Source of the DNA: an uncultured Saprospiraceae bacterium
Lineage (GTDB): Bacteria > Bacteroidota > Bacteroidia > Chitinophagales > Saprospiraceae
DNA length: 64,000 bases
Reading direction: 5' to 3'
Assembly (NCBI GenBank): GCA_938015595.1
Contig: CALLPI010000007.1
Coordinates: forward strand, 62,001 to 126,000
The notes under the pieces: model-generated
The model's database searches: none
What the model saw: only the letters and a program-made list of their open reading frames with translations
Told to the model about the DNA's origin: nothing
Shown here: piece by piece, positions 17,417 to 26,241 of the stretch
How the letters are laid out: every line of letters begins with the position of its first letter
How positions within the stretch are numbered: the stretch's first letter is position 1
Translations under genes and position numbers: made by a program

Positions 17417-18991
17417 TCACTGGGTATCCTGCCAGTAAGGCTTGATGTCAAAGAAATACACGGCGCTGTCGAATACCCCAATAGGATGCGCCAACCACTT
17501 CTCCATGTTGGGTCTGCTCAGGTAAGCTGTATCAGTGACCACCAGGGTAGTAGCTTTCCACAGTGCATAGCGTTCTAGATCGGCATTGCTGAAGGATTCA
17601 TCAGGCCGTGTATTCCACCCTTTAGTATTGAGGTAATACAAGTTGACATTAGGCGTGACATCAGGTACTGTGACAACAAGTGCATTCTGGTAGGTAATGC
17701 CTTTTTCTTGCATAAAGGCATGCAACTCCTTGCGCTTGAGCAAGCTGCGATTAAATGGAGCTATGTAGTGATCGTTGTGGTAGTAGTCATATACTTTTTT
17801 CTGCCCATACCGCAAAGAAACCACAGCAAAAACTCCTGCCAGAGCAGCTAGCGCCCAAGCCCTGGCGGCCCCGGGCAAGCGCTTCTTCAACCACCAGAAA
17901 AAGAGCGAAAACACCAGCATGGGTAGTGGCATGATGTCAATGATGTAATAGTGATGCACCAGGATATTATTGTAAAACAAAAGCAAAAAAGCCACTGTGC
18001 CTAATGTCATAAACCACGCAAACAGCTGCATCGCTTTGGGAAATGGCTTTCTGAGCAATAGCACAAAAGGCAGCAATAACAAAAAAATGCGGATGCCCCA
18101 CGGAAAAAAGTAAATGTCGTGATACCACAGGTAAATCTCGCGAGCATAGCGCCGGACTTCTTCAGCGGGCATTTTCCAGATGGGCATGATGGTGGTCATA
18201 AACAAGCCGGAATGGTGCGTCCTGTTGTAATGCGCCGCCCAAAGATACCAGGCTGCCGTAGCCACTACCACCAGGCCAACAGCCCCAGCCAATTGCCAAA
18301 AATGGCGCGCCTGTACAAAATAACCCCTTTGACCCCGCACCTGCCTAAAGAAAGACCATCCTACCACAGCCAATATAGCCAGCGGAATGATCAACTGGCT
18401 AACCTTAAGCAAGGCCCCCAACCCCATACACACCCCAGCAAACATCAACTTTCGGTTGTCAGGACTTTCCAGATAGTGCGCTACACCATACGCCCCCAGC
18501 AAGGCAAAACCAAGTGCCGCAGCATTAGGCAAAAAATTAAACCCATAAAAAGCCAACAGCGGTGAGCCGTAAAACGCCCACGGCAAAGCCAAAGATACTG
18601 ACCAACTGCCTATATGTTGTAACAATAGTTTAGACCAAGCCCACATACCTGCTGTAAAGCAAGCGAATACCAGCAGTCGAAGCCAGGCGTCATTGGGGCC
18701 AAATAAGTGATAGAGTACTGCCGCCAGATAGTACAGAATGGGAAACTCGCCGGCGGCAGCATTGTTTCCGCCCAGCACATGGTGCGATTTGGGCTGGAGA
18801 AAGCTCATCCCATTTTCGTAATAACAGCGGGCAATAGAGGCCCCATCGCTCTGGCGCCAGCTATGCAGCGATAGCGGCCCCCACCTGGCTACCTCGGCAT
18901 ATTGGTAGTACCAAGCAATGCAGACTATCCCTGCCAAGAAAATAAAGCTGTGCAGATGACCGAGTACTTTTTTCCTGTCCGCGTTTGTCAT
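17417..18991 (-). CDS. GT-C-fold glycosyltransferase-like integral membrane protein
   Basis: Polytopic membrane protein of 524 residues with about ten hydrophobic helices. After the first helix it has a loop with HSWRQSDGASIARCYYENG, which resembles the first extracytoplasmic loop of ArnT/PMT-like GT-C transferases, where an acidic residue acts on a lipid-linked sugar donor. The C-terminal ~120 residues are soluble and probably periplasmic. I infer transfer of a sugar from a polyprenyl carrier to an envelope acceptor; donor and acceptor are unknown and no polysaccharide cluster is adjacent. Confidence 0.7.
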   Translation of the reverse strand: MTNADRKKVLGHLHSFIFLAGIVCIAWYYQYAEVARWGPLSLHSWRQSDGASIARCYYENGMSFLQPKSHHVLGGNNAAAGEFPILYYLAAVLYHLFGPNDAWLRLLVFACFTAGMWAWSKLLLQHIGSWSVSLALPWAFYGSPLLAFYGFNFLPNAAALGFALLGAYGVAHYLESPDNRKLMFAGVCMGLGALLKVSQLIIPLAILAVVGWSFFRQVRGQRGYFVQARHFWQLAGAVGLVVVATAAWYLWAAHYNRTHHSGLFMTTIMPIWKMPAEEVRRYAREIYLWYHDIYFFPWGIRIFLLLLPFVLLLRKPFPKAMQLFAWFMTLGTVAFLLLFYNNILVHHYYIIDIMPLPMLVFSLFFWWLKKRLPGAARAWALAALAGVFAVVSLRYGQKKVYDYYHNDHYIAPFNRSLLKRKELHAFMQEKGITYQNALVVTVPDVTPNVNLYYLNTKGWNTRPDESFSNADLERYALWKATTLVVTDTAYLSRPNMEKWLAHPIGVFDSAVYFFDIKPYWQDTQ

Positions 18992-19048
18992 GGCATTTAT
19001 TTAACGCTAAAAGTAAAGCGCCTTTTTTGAGTATGGCATTTTGATACG

Positions 19049-19783
19049 CTAAAATTTACAGCGGCTGCCGTGCTCCTTAAGCCAGCGGGCATGCTGTTTG
19101 TACTGCGGGTCGGCATCGGCCACTAGTTTCCAGAATTTGGGCGAGTGATTAAATTCAATCAAATGAGCCAACTCGTGAATAATCACGTAATCCTGCACCT
19201 CAGATGGTGCAAAGAGCAGGCGGGTAGAAAAAGTGAGGTTTTGGCCGCGAGAGCAGGTGCCCCAACTTGAGCGATTGTACCTGAGCCGGACGCTTTTCAC
19301 CTGCTGCCGAAAGTGCAGGGCATTTAATTCAAACACTCTCCGAGTGAGTGCTGGTAGTTGGTCTTTGGCTATGATACGACTAAGCAAGGTGCGAATACTC
19401 TGCTGCAAAGCAAGGCCCTGATCTTTGTCGGCGAGCTTGAGGAAAATGGCCGAGCCATGTATTCGGGCGCTGTGCCGGGTGCCCGAATGAGCCTCAATAT
19501 GCAGCACATATTGCCTTTGCCCTACCTGCAGGATGTCGCCATCAGCATAGGGCTTTGTGCAAAAAGCCTCTAGCAGTTCAGGCCGGTTATCCAACAAATT
19601 GCACAAGGCAGACTTAGCCCATCTCCAGAGCCGTTCTTCTTCAGCCGGGGGCAGCTGTAAGGGCAAGCGCAATATGGCACCGTCAGCCCTGACATTAATA
19701 CTGGCATTGGCGCGACGGCCTCTGCGCACCTGCACGGGCACTTCAGCCCCGATATTTTCAAGAAGTAAGCTGGTAAACGACAT
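19049..19783 (-). CDS. YgjP-type (DUF45/M48-like) zinc metallopeptidase
   Basis: Cytoplasmic zinc protease of the YgjP/SprT-like family, 244 residues. The metal site is IIHELAHLIEFNHSPKFW: His203, Glu204 and His207 with a third ligand at His213. Upstream SVRLRYNRSSWGTCS matches the conserved strand before the active-site helix (commonly RxxWGSCS). The biological substrate is not established for the family. It lies 15 bases downstream of the PG-binding-domain gene on the same strand, so the pair is probably one transcript. Confidence 0.88.
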   Translation of the reverse strand: MSFTSLLLENIGAEVPVQVRRGRRANASINVRADGAILRLPLQLPPAEEERLWRWAKSALCNLLDNRPELLEAFCTKPYADGDILQVGQRQYVLHIEAHSGTRHSARIHGSAIFLKLADKDQGLALQQSIRTLLSRIIAKDQLPALTRRVFELNALHFRQQVKSVRLRYNRSSWGTCSRGQNLTFSTRLLFAPSEVQDYVIIHELAHLIEFNHSPKFWKLVADADPQYKQHARWLKEHGSRCKF

Positions 19784-19798
19784 AAACGGTTCAAGATA

Positions 19799-21025
19799 TT
19801 ATACAGCTTGTTGAAGTTTTTTCAGAGTATCGGTAGCAAAATTAACACCTAAAATGGAAGTCAACCCCAAATGCGCCTCTCGCCCAAGGGTGTATCGAAT
19901 GTGCTGTGCTTCCGGCGGCGTATAGCTCAACACCAGGTCGGTAATGAGATTGTAGGCGCCGCGCGTTTTACCCTGCGCCAACTCTTCATAAGAGCGCGCG
20001 GCAAAACTACGGCAAGAGATGGTTTCGCCGGCATGGTTGATGTAGCTCTCACCAGCAATCACTTGGCATCCAGCCGAAAAGTTGGAAGAACCGATGCCTG
20101 ACCAGTGGATATTGATCTTACTGTTGGGGCCTTCTACCCCGGCGGCAATGTCCTGCGCTGTTAGGGCATTGTTAGCCGTGCGGTCTCTGAACACGAGCAC
20201 CCCAACACTGGCTGGTCGTAGGGCGCGGTAAATCTTTTCGGCACTATCAAAACCGTGCCAGCCAAAGCGATACAGATGCTGGCCCTCCACCAAGTAGGCT
20301 TCGTCGCTGCGCTTGGCTACTGCAGGGCTAGGGTCAGTACTGCCCCAGAACTTGAACACCATCCCAGAAATTAGCAGGACAAAAAGGTCGTCGTTGGGGC
20401 GCTTGGCCGCCGGTATGTCGTGGTTTCGTCGTATGCCAATTAGATGTGTCTGGCTGGGGTCAAAGCTCCATTGAGACATCTTGAGCGTATCGCTCGGCTT
20501 CTTGAATTTTTCCACTGCTTGTACAACCGGTGAAGGCGCCGACTCAAAATGCTCTTTGACCTGGCGCAGCGCTTCAAACCACTGCACGTACTCCGGGCTT
20601 GGGTTTTCTGGCGTGTACTTGCTCCATTTGCAATTTATCCCCTGTGCCTTCCAGCGGCGTATGTGCTCTTGTACTTTTATACCGGCTACTCCATCGGGCG
20701 TACCTATGGAAGCTTCCTTCTCCACACTGCGCACATACTCTTGGAAAAGCCGCAGCGCTGAGTGGGTACGATAGGCAAATACGCCAGGTGGATCAGGACG
20801 TCGGCTGAAGCCCGCAGTACGCAAAAATTCCTGAAGTTCCCACACCGAGGTGCCAGTAACTTCTGTAAACGGACGCCACACGGAGTTGCTTTCATCGCGC
20901 AGCATGCCTTTATTTTGCAGTGCAGGCGACATGAGGGCGTGAAAAGGCAGTAAGAACGCTTTGGCGTTCTGGGGCTTGGCGCCAGCATCTACTACACCAA
21001 GGCGAAGGGTAACTGCTGTTGACAT
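19799..21025 (-). CDS. peptidoglycan-binding-domain protein with unassigned C-terminal domain
   Basis: 408 residues, no signal peptide visible. Residues about 58-127 form a PG_binding_1-like three-helix domain (SVWELQEFLRTAGF ... GVFAYRTHSALRLFQEYVR ... GVAGIKVQEHIRRW). Residues about 190-370 form a beta-rich domain I cannot name. It contains INIHWSG (His307) and, ten residues on, SAGCQVIAG (Ser317, Gly319, Cys320). A His followed by SxGC recalls the active site of YkuD L,D-transpeptidases (H...SHGC), but the rest of that fold is not recognisable. It may act on peptidoglycan or be an injected or phage-tail-like effector; both are inference. A frame open 255 bases further upstream has no family support, so the start is placed at 21025. 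Probably co-transcribed with the metallopeptidase gene. Confidence 0.65.
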   Translation of the reverse strand: MSTAVTLRLGVVDAGAKPQNAKAFLLPFHALMSPALQNKGMLRDESNSVWRPFTEVTGTSVWELQEFLRTAGFSRRPDPPGVFAYRTHSALRLFQEYVRSVEKEASIGTPDGVAGIKVQEHIRRWKAQGINCKWSKYTPENPSPEYVQWFEALRQVKEHFESAPSPVVQAVEKFKKPSDTLKMSQWSFDPSQTHLIGIRRNHDIPAAKRPNDDLFVLLISGMVFKFWGSTDPSPAVAKRSDEAYLVEGQHLYRFGWHGFDSAEKIYRALRPASVGVLVFRDRTANNALTAQDIAAGVEGPNSKINIHWSGIGSSNFSAGCQVIAGESYINHAGETISCRSFAARSYEELAQGKTRGAYNLITDLVLSYTPPEAQHIRYTLGREAHLGLTSILGVNFATDTLKKLQQAV

Positions 21026-21145
21026 GAAGTGTGAATTTTCGGTGATGAAACTGCCGGAGCAGCTACTTCTGCTACTTGTAAAAATATGTTGAAGCAGTAA
21101 ATGTAGCCCTTTTCTCCGCTTGGCGTCATTTTTCTTTTTCCTTTT

Positions 21146-21153
21146 TACTTTTG
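21146..21153 (+). promoter_or_regulatory. -7 box TACTTTTG directly before the thioesterase ATG
   Basis: Exact TAnnTTTG ending only four bases before the ATG at 21158. If used, transcription would start at or next to the start codon, giving a leaderless or near-leaderless mRNA. Confidence 0.4.
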
Positions 21154-21157
21154 CCCT

Positions 21158-21943
21158 ATGACCGCAGAAGCACTCACATACCGGGAGCGATTTCTCGTAC
21201 GCAGCTATGAGATTGATCCATACAAGCGCATTGCACCAGCAGCATTGGTGCGCCTCATGCAAGAAGCCTCCATGCAGCACGTGCTGAAACTGAAACTCTC
21301 AGTGTGGGATCTGGAACCACAGGGCATCTCCTGGGTACTCATACGGCAGCATCTTTGCATTAATCGCCTGCCTCTGTTAGGCGAAACCATTGAGGTACTC
21401 ACGTATCCTTCGGGCTTTGAGCGCGTATTTACTCACCGCGACTATCGTGTATTTGATGGCGACGGCGCCGAAATTGCGCATGCCTCTACCACCTGGCTGT
21501 TGATGCAGACCAAGGCCAGACGCCTGGCTCGCATTCCGCCAGAAATACTGGCATACAATAACTTATTGCCACCTGCTTCAAGCTGCCTGGAACGTGCAAA
21601 AGCTCAATTGCCAGCTTTCGCGCAAGCAGATTTCACAAGAAAATTCAGCGTCCACTGGTTTGATCTGGACTTCAACTTCCATCTTACTAATAGCAAGTAC
21701 GTGGAATGGATGCTGGCTTCTATGGATGAGACTATGCTGGGGCGCGGATTCCTAAAAGAAATGACAGTGCTGTACGCCGCAGAGGCCGTACTCAACGACG
21801 AAATAGAAAGCCAAACTTGCCTGCTGGATGCCCACACTTGCTTGCATCGCCTCATCCGGCTGGCCGATGGCAAGGAACTAGCCACTGGGCAAAGTTTGTG
21901 GAAGACCTCCGATGAATGGAATAAAAAAGCCCTTGAAAATTAG
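21158..21943 (+). CDS. acyl-ACP thioesterase
   Basis: Double hot-dog hydrolase of the FatA/bacterial acyl-ACP thioesterase family (Acyl-ACP_TE), 261 residues. It releases fatty acids from acyl carrier protein. The first hot-dog repeat opens with FLVRSYEIDPYKRIAP; the second contains DLDFNFHLTNSKYVEWML, which holds the catalytic Asn/His region. Cytoplasmic. It is divergent from the PG-binding-domain gene, with a 132-base gap. Chain-length preference cannot be read from sequence. Confidence 0.88.
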   Translation: MTAEALTYRERFLVRSYEIDPYKRIAPAALVRLMQEASMQHVLKLKLSVWDLEPQGISWVLIRQHLCINRLPLLGETIEVLTYPSGFERVFTHRDYRVFDGDGAEIAHASTTWLLMQTKARRLARIPPEILAYNNLLPPASSCLERAKAQLPAFAQADFTRKFSVHWFDLDFNFHLTNSKYVEWMLASMDETMLGRGFLKEMTVLYAAEAVLNDEIESQTCLLDAHTCLHRLIRLADGKELATGQSLWKTSDEWNKKALEN

Positions 21944-22089
21944 GTGTAGCCAATCTCAAGAGCCTGGAAAAATGAAAACACTTGGTACGTTAAACGTCCT
22001 TTTCCTAACTTTATTGAGCGGCCAGCAGGCTTATATTTTGATTTTTCGACGCAGAATAGCTTAGGAACGGTAGCTTTTAGACAAAATCT

Positions 22090-22097
22090 TACTTTTG
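22090..22097 (+). promoter_or_regulatory. -7 box TACTTTTG before the pseudo-amylase gene
   Basis: Exact TAnnTTTG 40 bases before the GTG start at 22138. Confidence 0.5.
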
Positions 22098-22137
22098 AAC
22101 ACTTTGTCCAGCCTGCTTAAAATATAAAAACTGCAAC

Positions 22138-23958
22138 GTGGCATACAGACCTACAGCATATTTCCTTCAAAAATCCCTGCTTGGGCTGGCCCTGGGCATA
22201 CTCTGCTCTGCTGGGCACAGCCAGGATTTTTTACTGGATGCTTGCACCATAAATTGCACCCAAAATGATGCGACAACTGCCCACTGGGCGCGCCATATAC
22301 AACAACAAGCCCCCATGTGGGCGCACGCGGGTTTTACCGGATTATGGCTTCCTAAACTACCTACCAATCAGTTTTCAACATGGAATGCCGTCCTTGTTCC
22401 GCTCCGAGCCAATAGATTAGAACCTGTGGCCCATCTATCGGTTGCTGCTCCGTCGGCAGAGCCAGAGCATTTAATGAGCTTATACCAACAGTTGTACGAC
22501 CGGTACCGAATACGCAGTTTTTGCCTCAGCGGAAACCCAGAGCCCCGTTGGTTTGCCACTGCACTTAAGTTGGCCGGTGCTAAGAAATCGCCGCCCTTGG
22601 TTGCTGTGGCAGACCTAGGAAGAAGCCGCAGCGTACAAAGTATGGCTGCCTGGCTCAGGGAAGTATATGATTCGCTACCTAAGCCGCACTCTGCCCAGGC
22701 CTTCCCGCGTGTGCTTGACCACCCCCTGCGTGAAGCCCTGCGAAAAGCTTGCACCCAACCAAGCTACGACGTGCGCAATATATTCAGCGCCAGCTTACGC
22801 GATGCTAGCGTATTCACTGGTTTCCATGCTGTTACTTATGTCAACGCGTCGTTTCTCCCACCAGGCGATTCCATTGCTCGTCCGATGCTTGCCTATGCGT
22901 GGCTGCTGACCAACAACCAACTTGGACTGCCCCTGGTTGCCCTCCAAGACTACCAGCAACCCGAGTACCAGGAAGCCATAAACCAACTATTGAAAATACA
23001 CAAGCGCTACATTTTCAACTCTACGCAAGTAGAATACCTCAATCGGCCCGACACGGGCTTGCGCAGCCTGTACCTGTCTGCCGCCCAGGGCATTGACGAA
23101 CACCGCGTACTGTTGTTTCAATTGGACGGGCGCAATACCCCAGCAGGTAAAGCCACGCAAGGCGCCTCCAGGGATGTACTGGTGGCCATCAACTTTGGTG
23201 ATGCCCCGCTCAAGGTCTGGCACGAAATCAACACTTCTAACTTGCACCCAAGCGACCGGTTCTACGACGTCACAGGCTTATCAAACACCCCGGAGCTGAG
23301 CCTTGAATCGGGCAAGGTACAAGGTATGGAACAAGCCATCTATCTGGAAGTACCCGCCCGAAGCTATGCTGTATGGGTGCAAGGCGAGACCGAGTTGTTA
23401 ATACCTGGCGAAATTCACCTCAACGCCCGCCGCACGGGTGCTGCGGTAGAGTTGAGCTGGGATGCCCTTGCAGAGCCAGGTATTCGCTTTTTTGAAATGG
23501 AGCGCAGCGTAAATGGTGCACCATTCCAGTTGCTGACGCGCGTGCCAGTACTAGCTCAGGCAACAGAAGCTGCCTATCTATACTTAGACGAAGCCCTCGA
23601 CAAAGGCAAGCGCTATGCCTACCGCGTAAAGGCCGTCAAAGACAGTACCTGGTTTGCTTCACCGGTTGTGCAGGTAGAGATCCCCGCTGACCGCCTCTAC
23701 TTTAAAATATGGGCTGGCGCCAACCCTGGCGAGCGCGTGCTATACATTCGAAGCAACGTATCCGGCCAAGCACAACTACGCATCCTAGACAAAACCGGAA
23801 CCATAGTACGACGCGAAAATTTCGGCATCCAAAAGGGCGAAGCCCGCCAGCTACTCCCCACTGCCCAACTTTCTCCAGGGCTGTACTTGATAGACGTGCG
23901 GATGAATAACGAGCGCATCTTCAGCGGTCGCATGGTACTGACACCTCACCGGCAATGA
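22138..23958 (+). CDS. secreted GH13-like protein, probably catalytically inactive, with FN3-like and T9SS type A domains
   Basis: 606 residues from a GTG start; no ATG fits the signal peptide (about 1-29, ending SAGHSQ). Residues about 30-420 look like a shrunken alpha-amylase (GH13 subfamily 5-like) barrel: AGFTGLWLPKLP (64-75), DHPLREALRKAC and YDVRNIFSASL (210-220), then VTYVNASF (232-239) where active enzymes have FVDNHDT, and LAYAWLLTNN. Recognisable DVVxNH, GFRxDAVKH and catalytic Glu segments are missing. About 421-425 begins a C-terminal alpha-amylase-like/FN3-like part (FN3-like about 431-525), and about 526-606 is a T9SS type A sorting domain (SGQAQLRILDKTG ... LSPGLYLIDVRM). I infer a secreted, surface-attached carbohydrate-binding pseudoenzyme. 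A -7 box lies 40 bases upstream. Confidence 0.75.
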   Translation: MAYRPTAYFLQKSLLGLALGILCSAGHSQDFLLDACTINCTQNDATTAHWARHIQQQAPMWAHAGFTGLWLPKLPTNQFSTWNAVLVPLRANRLEPVAHLSVAAPSAEPEHLMSLYQQLYDRYRIRSFCLSGNPEPRWFATALKLAGAKKSPPLVAVADLGRSRSVQSMAAWLREVYDSLPKPHSAQAFPRVLDHPLREALRKACTQPSYDVRNIFSASLRDASVFTGFHAVTYVNASFLPPGDSIARPMLAYAWLLTNNQLGLPLVALQDYQQPEYQEAINQLLKIHKRYIFNSTQVEYLNRPDTGLRSLYLSAAQGIDEHRVLLFQLDGRNTPAGKATQGASRDVLVAINFGDAPLKVWHEINTSNLHPSDRFYDVTGLSNTPELSLESGKVQGMEQAIYLEVPARSYAVWVQGETELLIPGEIHLNARRTGAAVELSWDALAEPGIRFFEMERSVNGAPFQLLTRVPVLAQATEAAYLYLDEALDKGKRYAYRVKAVKDSTWFASPVVQVEIPADRLYFKIWAGANPGERVLYIRSNVSGQAQLRILDKTGTIVRRENFGIQKGEARQLLPTAQLSPGLYLIDVRMNNERIFSGRMVLTPHRQ

Positions 23959-24070
23959 TCCTTCCCCTTTGGAGTTTGCCATTTCGACTTTCAAAATCTT
24001 TATGGCGTTCCTATTGCCTCTAAATCATTTTACCAAACATTTTGAGCTTGCCATTCGTGGCAAAGCCCTG

Positions 24071-24078
24071 TATCTTTG
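24071..24078 (+). promoter_or_regulatory. promoter: TTG 24048-24050, 20 bases, TATCTTTG
   Basis: Best full match in the window to a Bacteroidota -33/-7 promoter: TTG, a 20-base spacer, then TATCTTTG. It lies 43 bases before the ATG at 24122 and inside a longer open frame, which excludes the start at 23969. Confidence 0.65.
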
Positions 24079-24121
24079 TATAGCGTATCAAAAATCTTTC
24101 ATTCACAAAAACCGATTTATT

Positions 24122-26011
24122 ATGAAAAATTATCTTAATCAACTTTCCCTGTTCATATTGAGCCTGGGGTTTGCCAGCCAGTCGGTTTTTGCTCAGTCCA
24201 ATGCAGATTTCCTTCTTGTTCAGATGGATGAGGCTTCCAATCCCAATGCCATTTCCCGCATAGGCAATACTCGTCCTACAACCCAGGGCGGCTATGTTTC
24301 GATAGGCACTTGGGGAGACGGCGAATGGTCAAGGGCTATTCTAATGATTATGGATGGCAACCTAACCTGCCAACGTGCCATTCGCTTACACGTAGAAATA
24401 CCCGGCTTTCTACCCGGGCAAACCAGAGCACAGGAAAGCTATGGAGCAGACGTCGTACAAACCGGCAACAACGAATACGTAGCACTCATTGCTGTGAATA
24501 TGAGCCTGGCGGGGCAGGTCATTGCACAAGATCTTGACTATTACTTGCTCAAACTGATTGTACCAGCCAGCGGCAATCCTCAAACAGTATGGTCCAGGCG
24601 CCTTCGAGGGGTGTACAATGACACTCCCCAATGTCTGGAGCGCACCCGCGACAATGGTTTCATCCTCAGTGGATACAGCAACCCAGAGCAAGCACTGAAT
24701 GCACCCTCCGTTGCTTTGACAGTGCTGGGCAAGTACGATGCCAATGGCAGCCTGGAGTGGGCCAGACGCTACATGCCTAATACAGGCGAGTGCAGAACTG
24801 ATCTTCTCACGCTTTTACCAGGTACAGTTCGGAGGCCAGTGGTTCAAACCCAAGACAATGGCTACGTCTTTACCCAGCACTGCAACGAATACATCTACAT
24901 TACAAAAGTTGATGCACAAGGAAACTTAGTGTGGAACAGAAGATTCAGGGCTAGCAATGGCTTTTTTGACGGGTTTGTAAATTCGGAGTGGCAAATCATA
25001 TTCGGTTTCGGAGCCGGTACAGCGGGTGCCGTAATAGGTGTGAGGGAATTGCCGGACGGGCGGCTGGCATTTCTGGGCAACCAATTCTCGTTCATTGTAT
25101 CTGCCTGGGGCATTCCGGCAGGCAACAACGCAGTGGGCGCGCTAATGCCCATGAGCTATGTATTCATCACCAGTGCCGATGGCAACTTTCTGCACGGCAA
25201 CGCTTTTTTCCAGCGCACCCCTTTCAGTAATACCAACCCCATTGACATTTTGGCCCATGACTTTCAGCTCTTATCCAACGGCAACTTCGTGGTAAGTGTC
25301 GGACTTCGCTCACATTGTTTCAACGGGCCAGATTGCACTTTTGTGCCGGGGTTGTTAGAAGTTAACCCACAAGCTACAGGCTTTGATGCTGCCGTGGTGC
25401 AATCTCTGGAAGTGACGCACCCCAGCGCCCATCATTACGCCACCAACTACCCGTATGGATTAGACTACATTCGTCTAACGCCTGTACGCCCACCTACCCC
25501 TATGGTCTTTAGCTACAGCAAGCATTATGCCCTACTGAATAGGTGGCCCGGACAAGGCGGTAGCACACTTTTCGTGGGCTGTACGCAAAATTCAGGTAGT
25601 ATGCACAGTTTTCCTTTCACTTTGGATATAGGTGCCTCGGCCGACGTCACATCTGAAACCTTGAGTGTGGCAGCATCTCCTGCTACCAGTTGGGTAATCA
25701 GTATAGTCAACAGCGTACAGTCTTGTCTGGTGTCTTCTACCCTTCACCAGCCAGAGCCTACCCATAGGGCTATTGCCCACATCGTGCCGAAATTGACCAG
25801 CCATTCTTTTGAAATTCAAGTATTAGATACTCAGTGGCAGCAGGCTACCTATATCCTCTGCGACCTTCAAGGGCGCATATTTAGCCAGGGGCGCCTGTCG
25901 TCCAATCGCCAGGAGGTAAGCGTAATCCACTTGCCTGCAGGTATGTACATTATTCGGCTACAAAACAACAACAATATAGTTACAGAAAGAGTGATCGTGC
26001 AGCGCCCATAG
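24122..26011 (+). CDS. secreted protein of unknown function with T9SS type A sorting domain
   Basis: 629 residues. Signal peptide about 1-25 (ends SVFAQ). The body has repeated short motifs such as DNGFILSGYS and DNGYVFTQHC typical of Bacteroidota beta-propeller-like proteins, with a KYDANGSLEWARRY-type blade pattern; no enzyme motif is seen. The last ~75 residues (HSFEIQVLDTQWQQATYIL ... LPAGMYIIRLQNNNN ... ERVIVQ) form a type A sorting domain, so export through T9SS and surface attachment or release is expected. The start is fixed by the promoter and signal peptide. It follows the pseudo-amylase gene by 163 bases with its own promoter. Confidence 0.82.
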   Translation: MKNYLNQLSLFILSLGFASQSVFAQSNADFLLVQMDEASNPNAISRIGNTRPTTQGGYVSIGTWGDGEWSRAILMIMDGNLTCQRAIRLHVEIPGFLPGQTRAQESYGADVVQTGNNEYVALIAVNMSLAGQVIAQDLDYYLLKLIVPASGNPQTVWSRRLRGVYNDTPQCLERTRDNGFILSGYSNPEQALNAPSVALTVLGKYDANGSLEWARRYMPNTGECRTDLLTLLPGTVRRPVVQTQDNGYVFTQHCNEYIYITKVDAQGNLVWNRRFRASNGFFDGFVNSEWQIIFGFGAGTAGAVIGVRELPDGRLAFLGNQFSFIVSAWGIPAGNNAVGALMPMSYVFITSADGNFLHGNAFFQRTPFSNTNPIDILAHDFQLLSNGNFVVSVGLRSHCFNGPDCTFVPGLLEVNPQATGFDAAVVQSLEVTHPSAHHYATNYPYGLDYIRLTPVRPPTPMVFSYSKHYALLNRWPGQGGSTLFVGCTQNSGSMHSFPFTLDIGASADVTSETLSVAASPATSWVISIVNSVQSCLVSSTLHQPEPTHRAIAHIVPKLTSHSFEIQVLDTQWQQATYILCDLQGRIFSQGRLSSNRQEVSVIHLPAGMYIIRLQNNNNIVTERVIVQRP

Positions 26012-26041
26012 CCGGCAGGCATTACAACTAAAAAAAAAGAA

Positions 26042-26070
26042 CGGCTCCCGACACCTTGTGTTGGGAGCCG
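26042..26070 (-). terminator. strong hairpin with T-tract only on the minus strand
   Basis: A 13-bp stem (one G-T pair when read on the plus strand) with a 3-base loop. On the minus strand it is followed by TTCTTTTTTTT and would be a strong intrinsic terminator. On the plus strand, where the flanking genes are read, there is no T-tract after it. Which transcript it serves is unclear. Confidence 0.55.
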
Positions 26071-26209
26071 CTGCCTTACACTCACTGGTTAAGAAACGAA
26101 GCCGGCGATTGCCGCTCTCAATATAAACAACACATATGCGGTTTTTATTTCAGATTTTAGGAAAAAAAGTATTAATTTTTTGCAAAGTACCTCATTGCTG
26201 CTGCGCGCT

Positions 26210-26217
26210 TATCTTTG
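26210..26217 (+). promoter_or_regulatory. -7 box TATCTTTG for the SDR gene
   Basis: Exact TAnnTTTG 24 bases before the ATG at 26242. A possible TTG start at 26215 would overlap this box, so the ATG is preferred. Confidence 0.6.
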
Positions 26218-26241
26218 CGTCCTGAGAGAGAAACAACCGTC

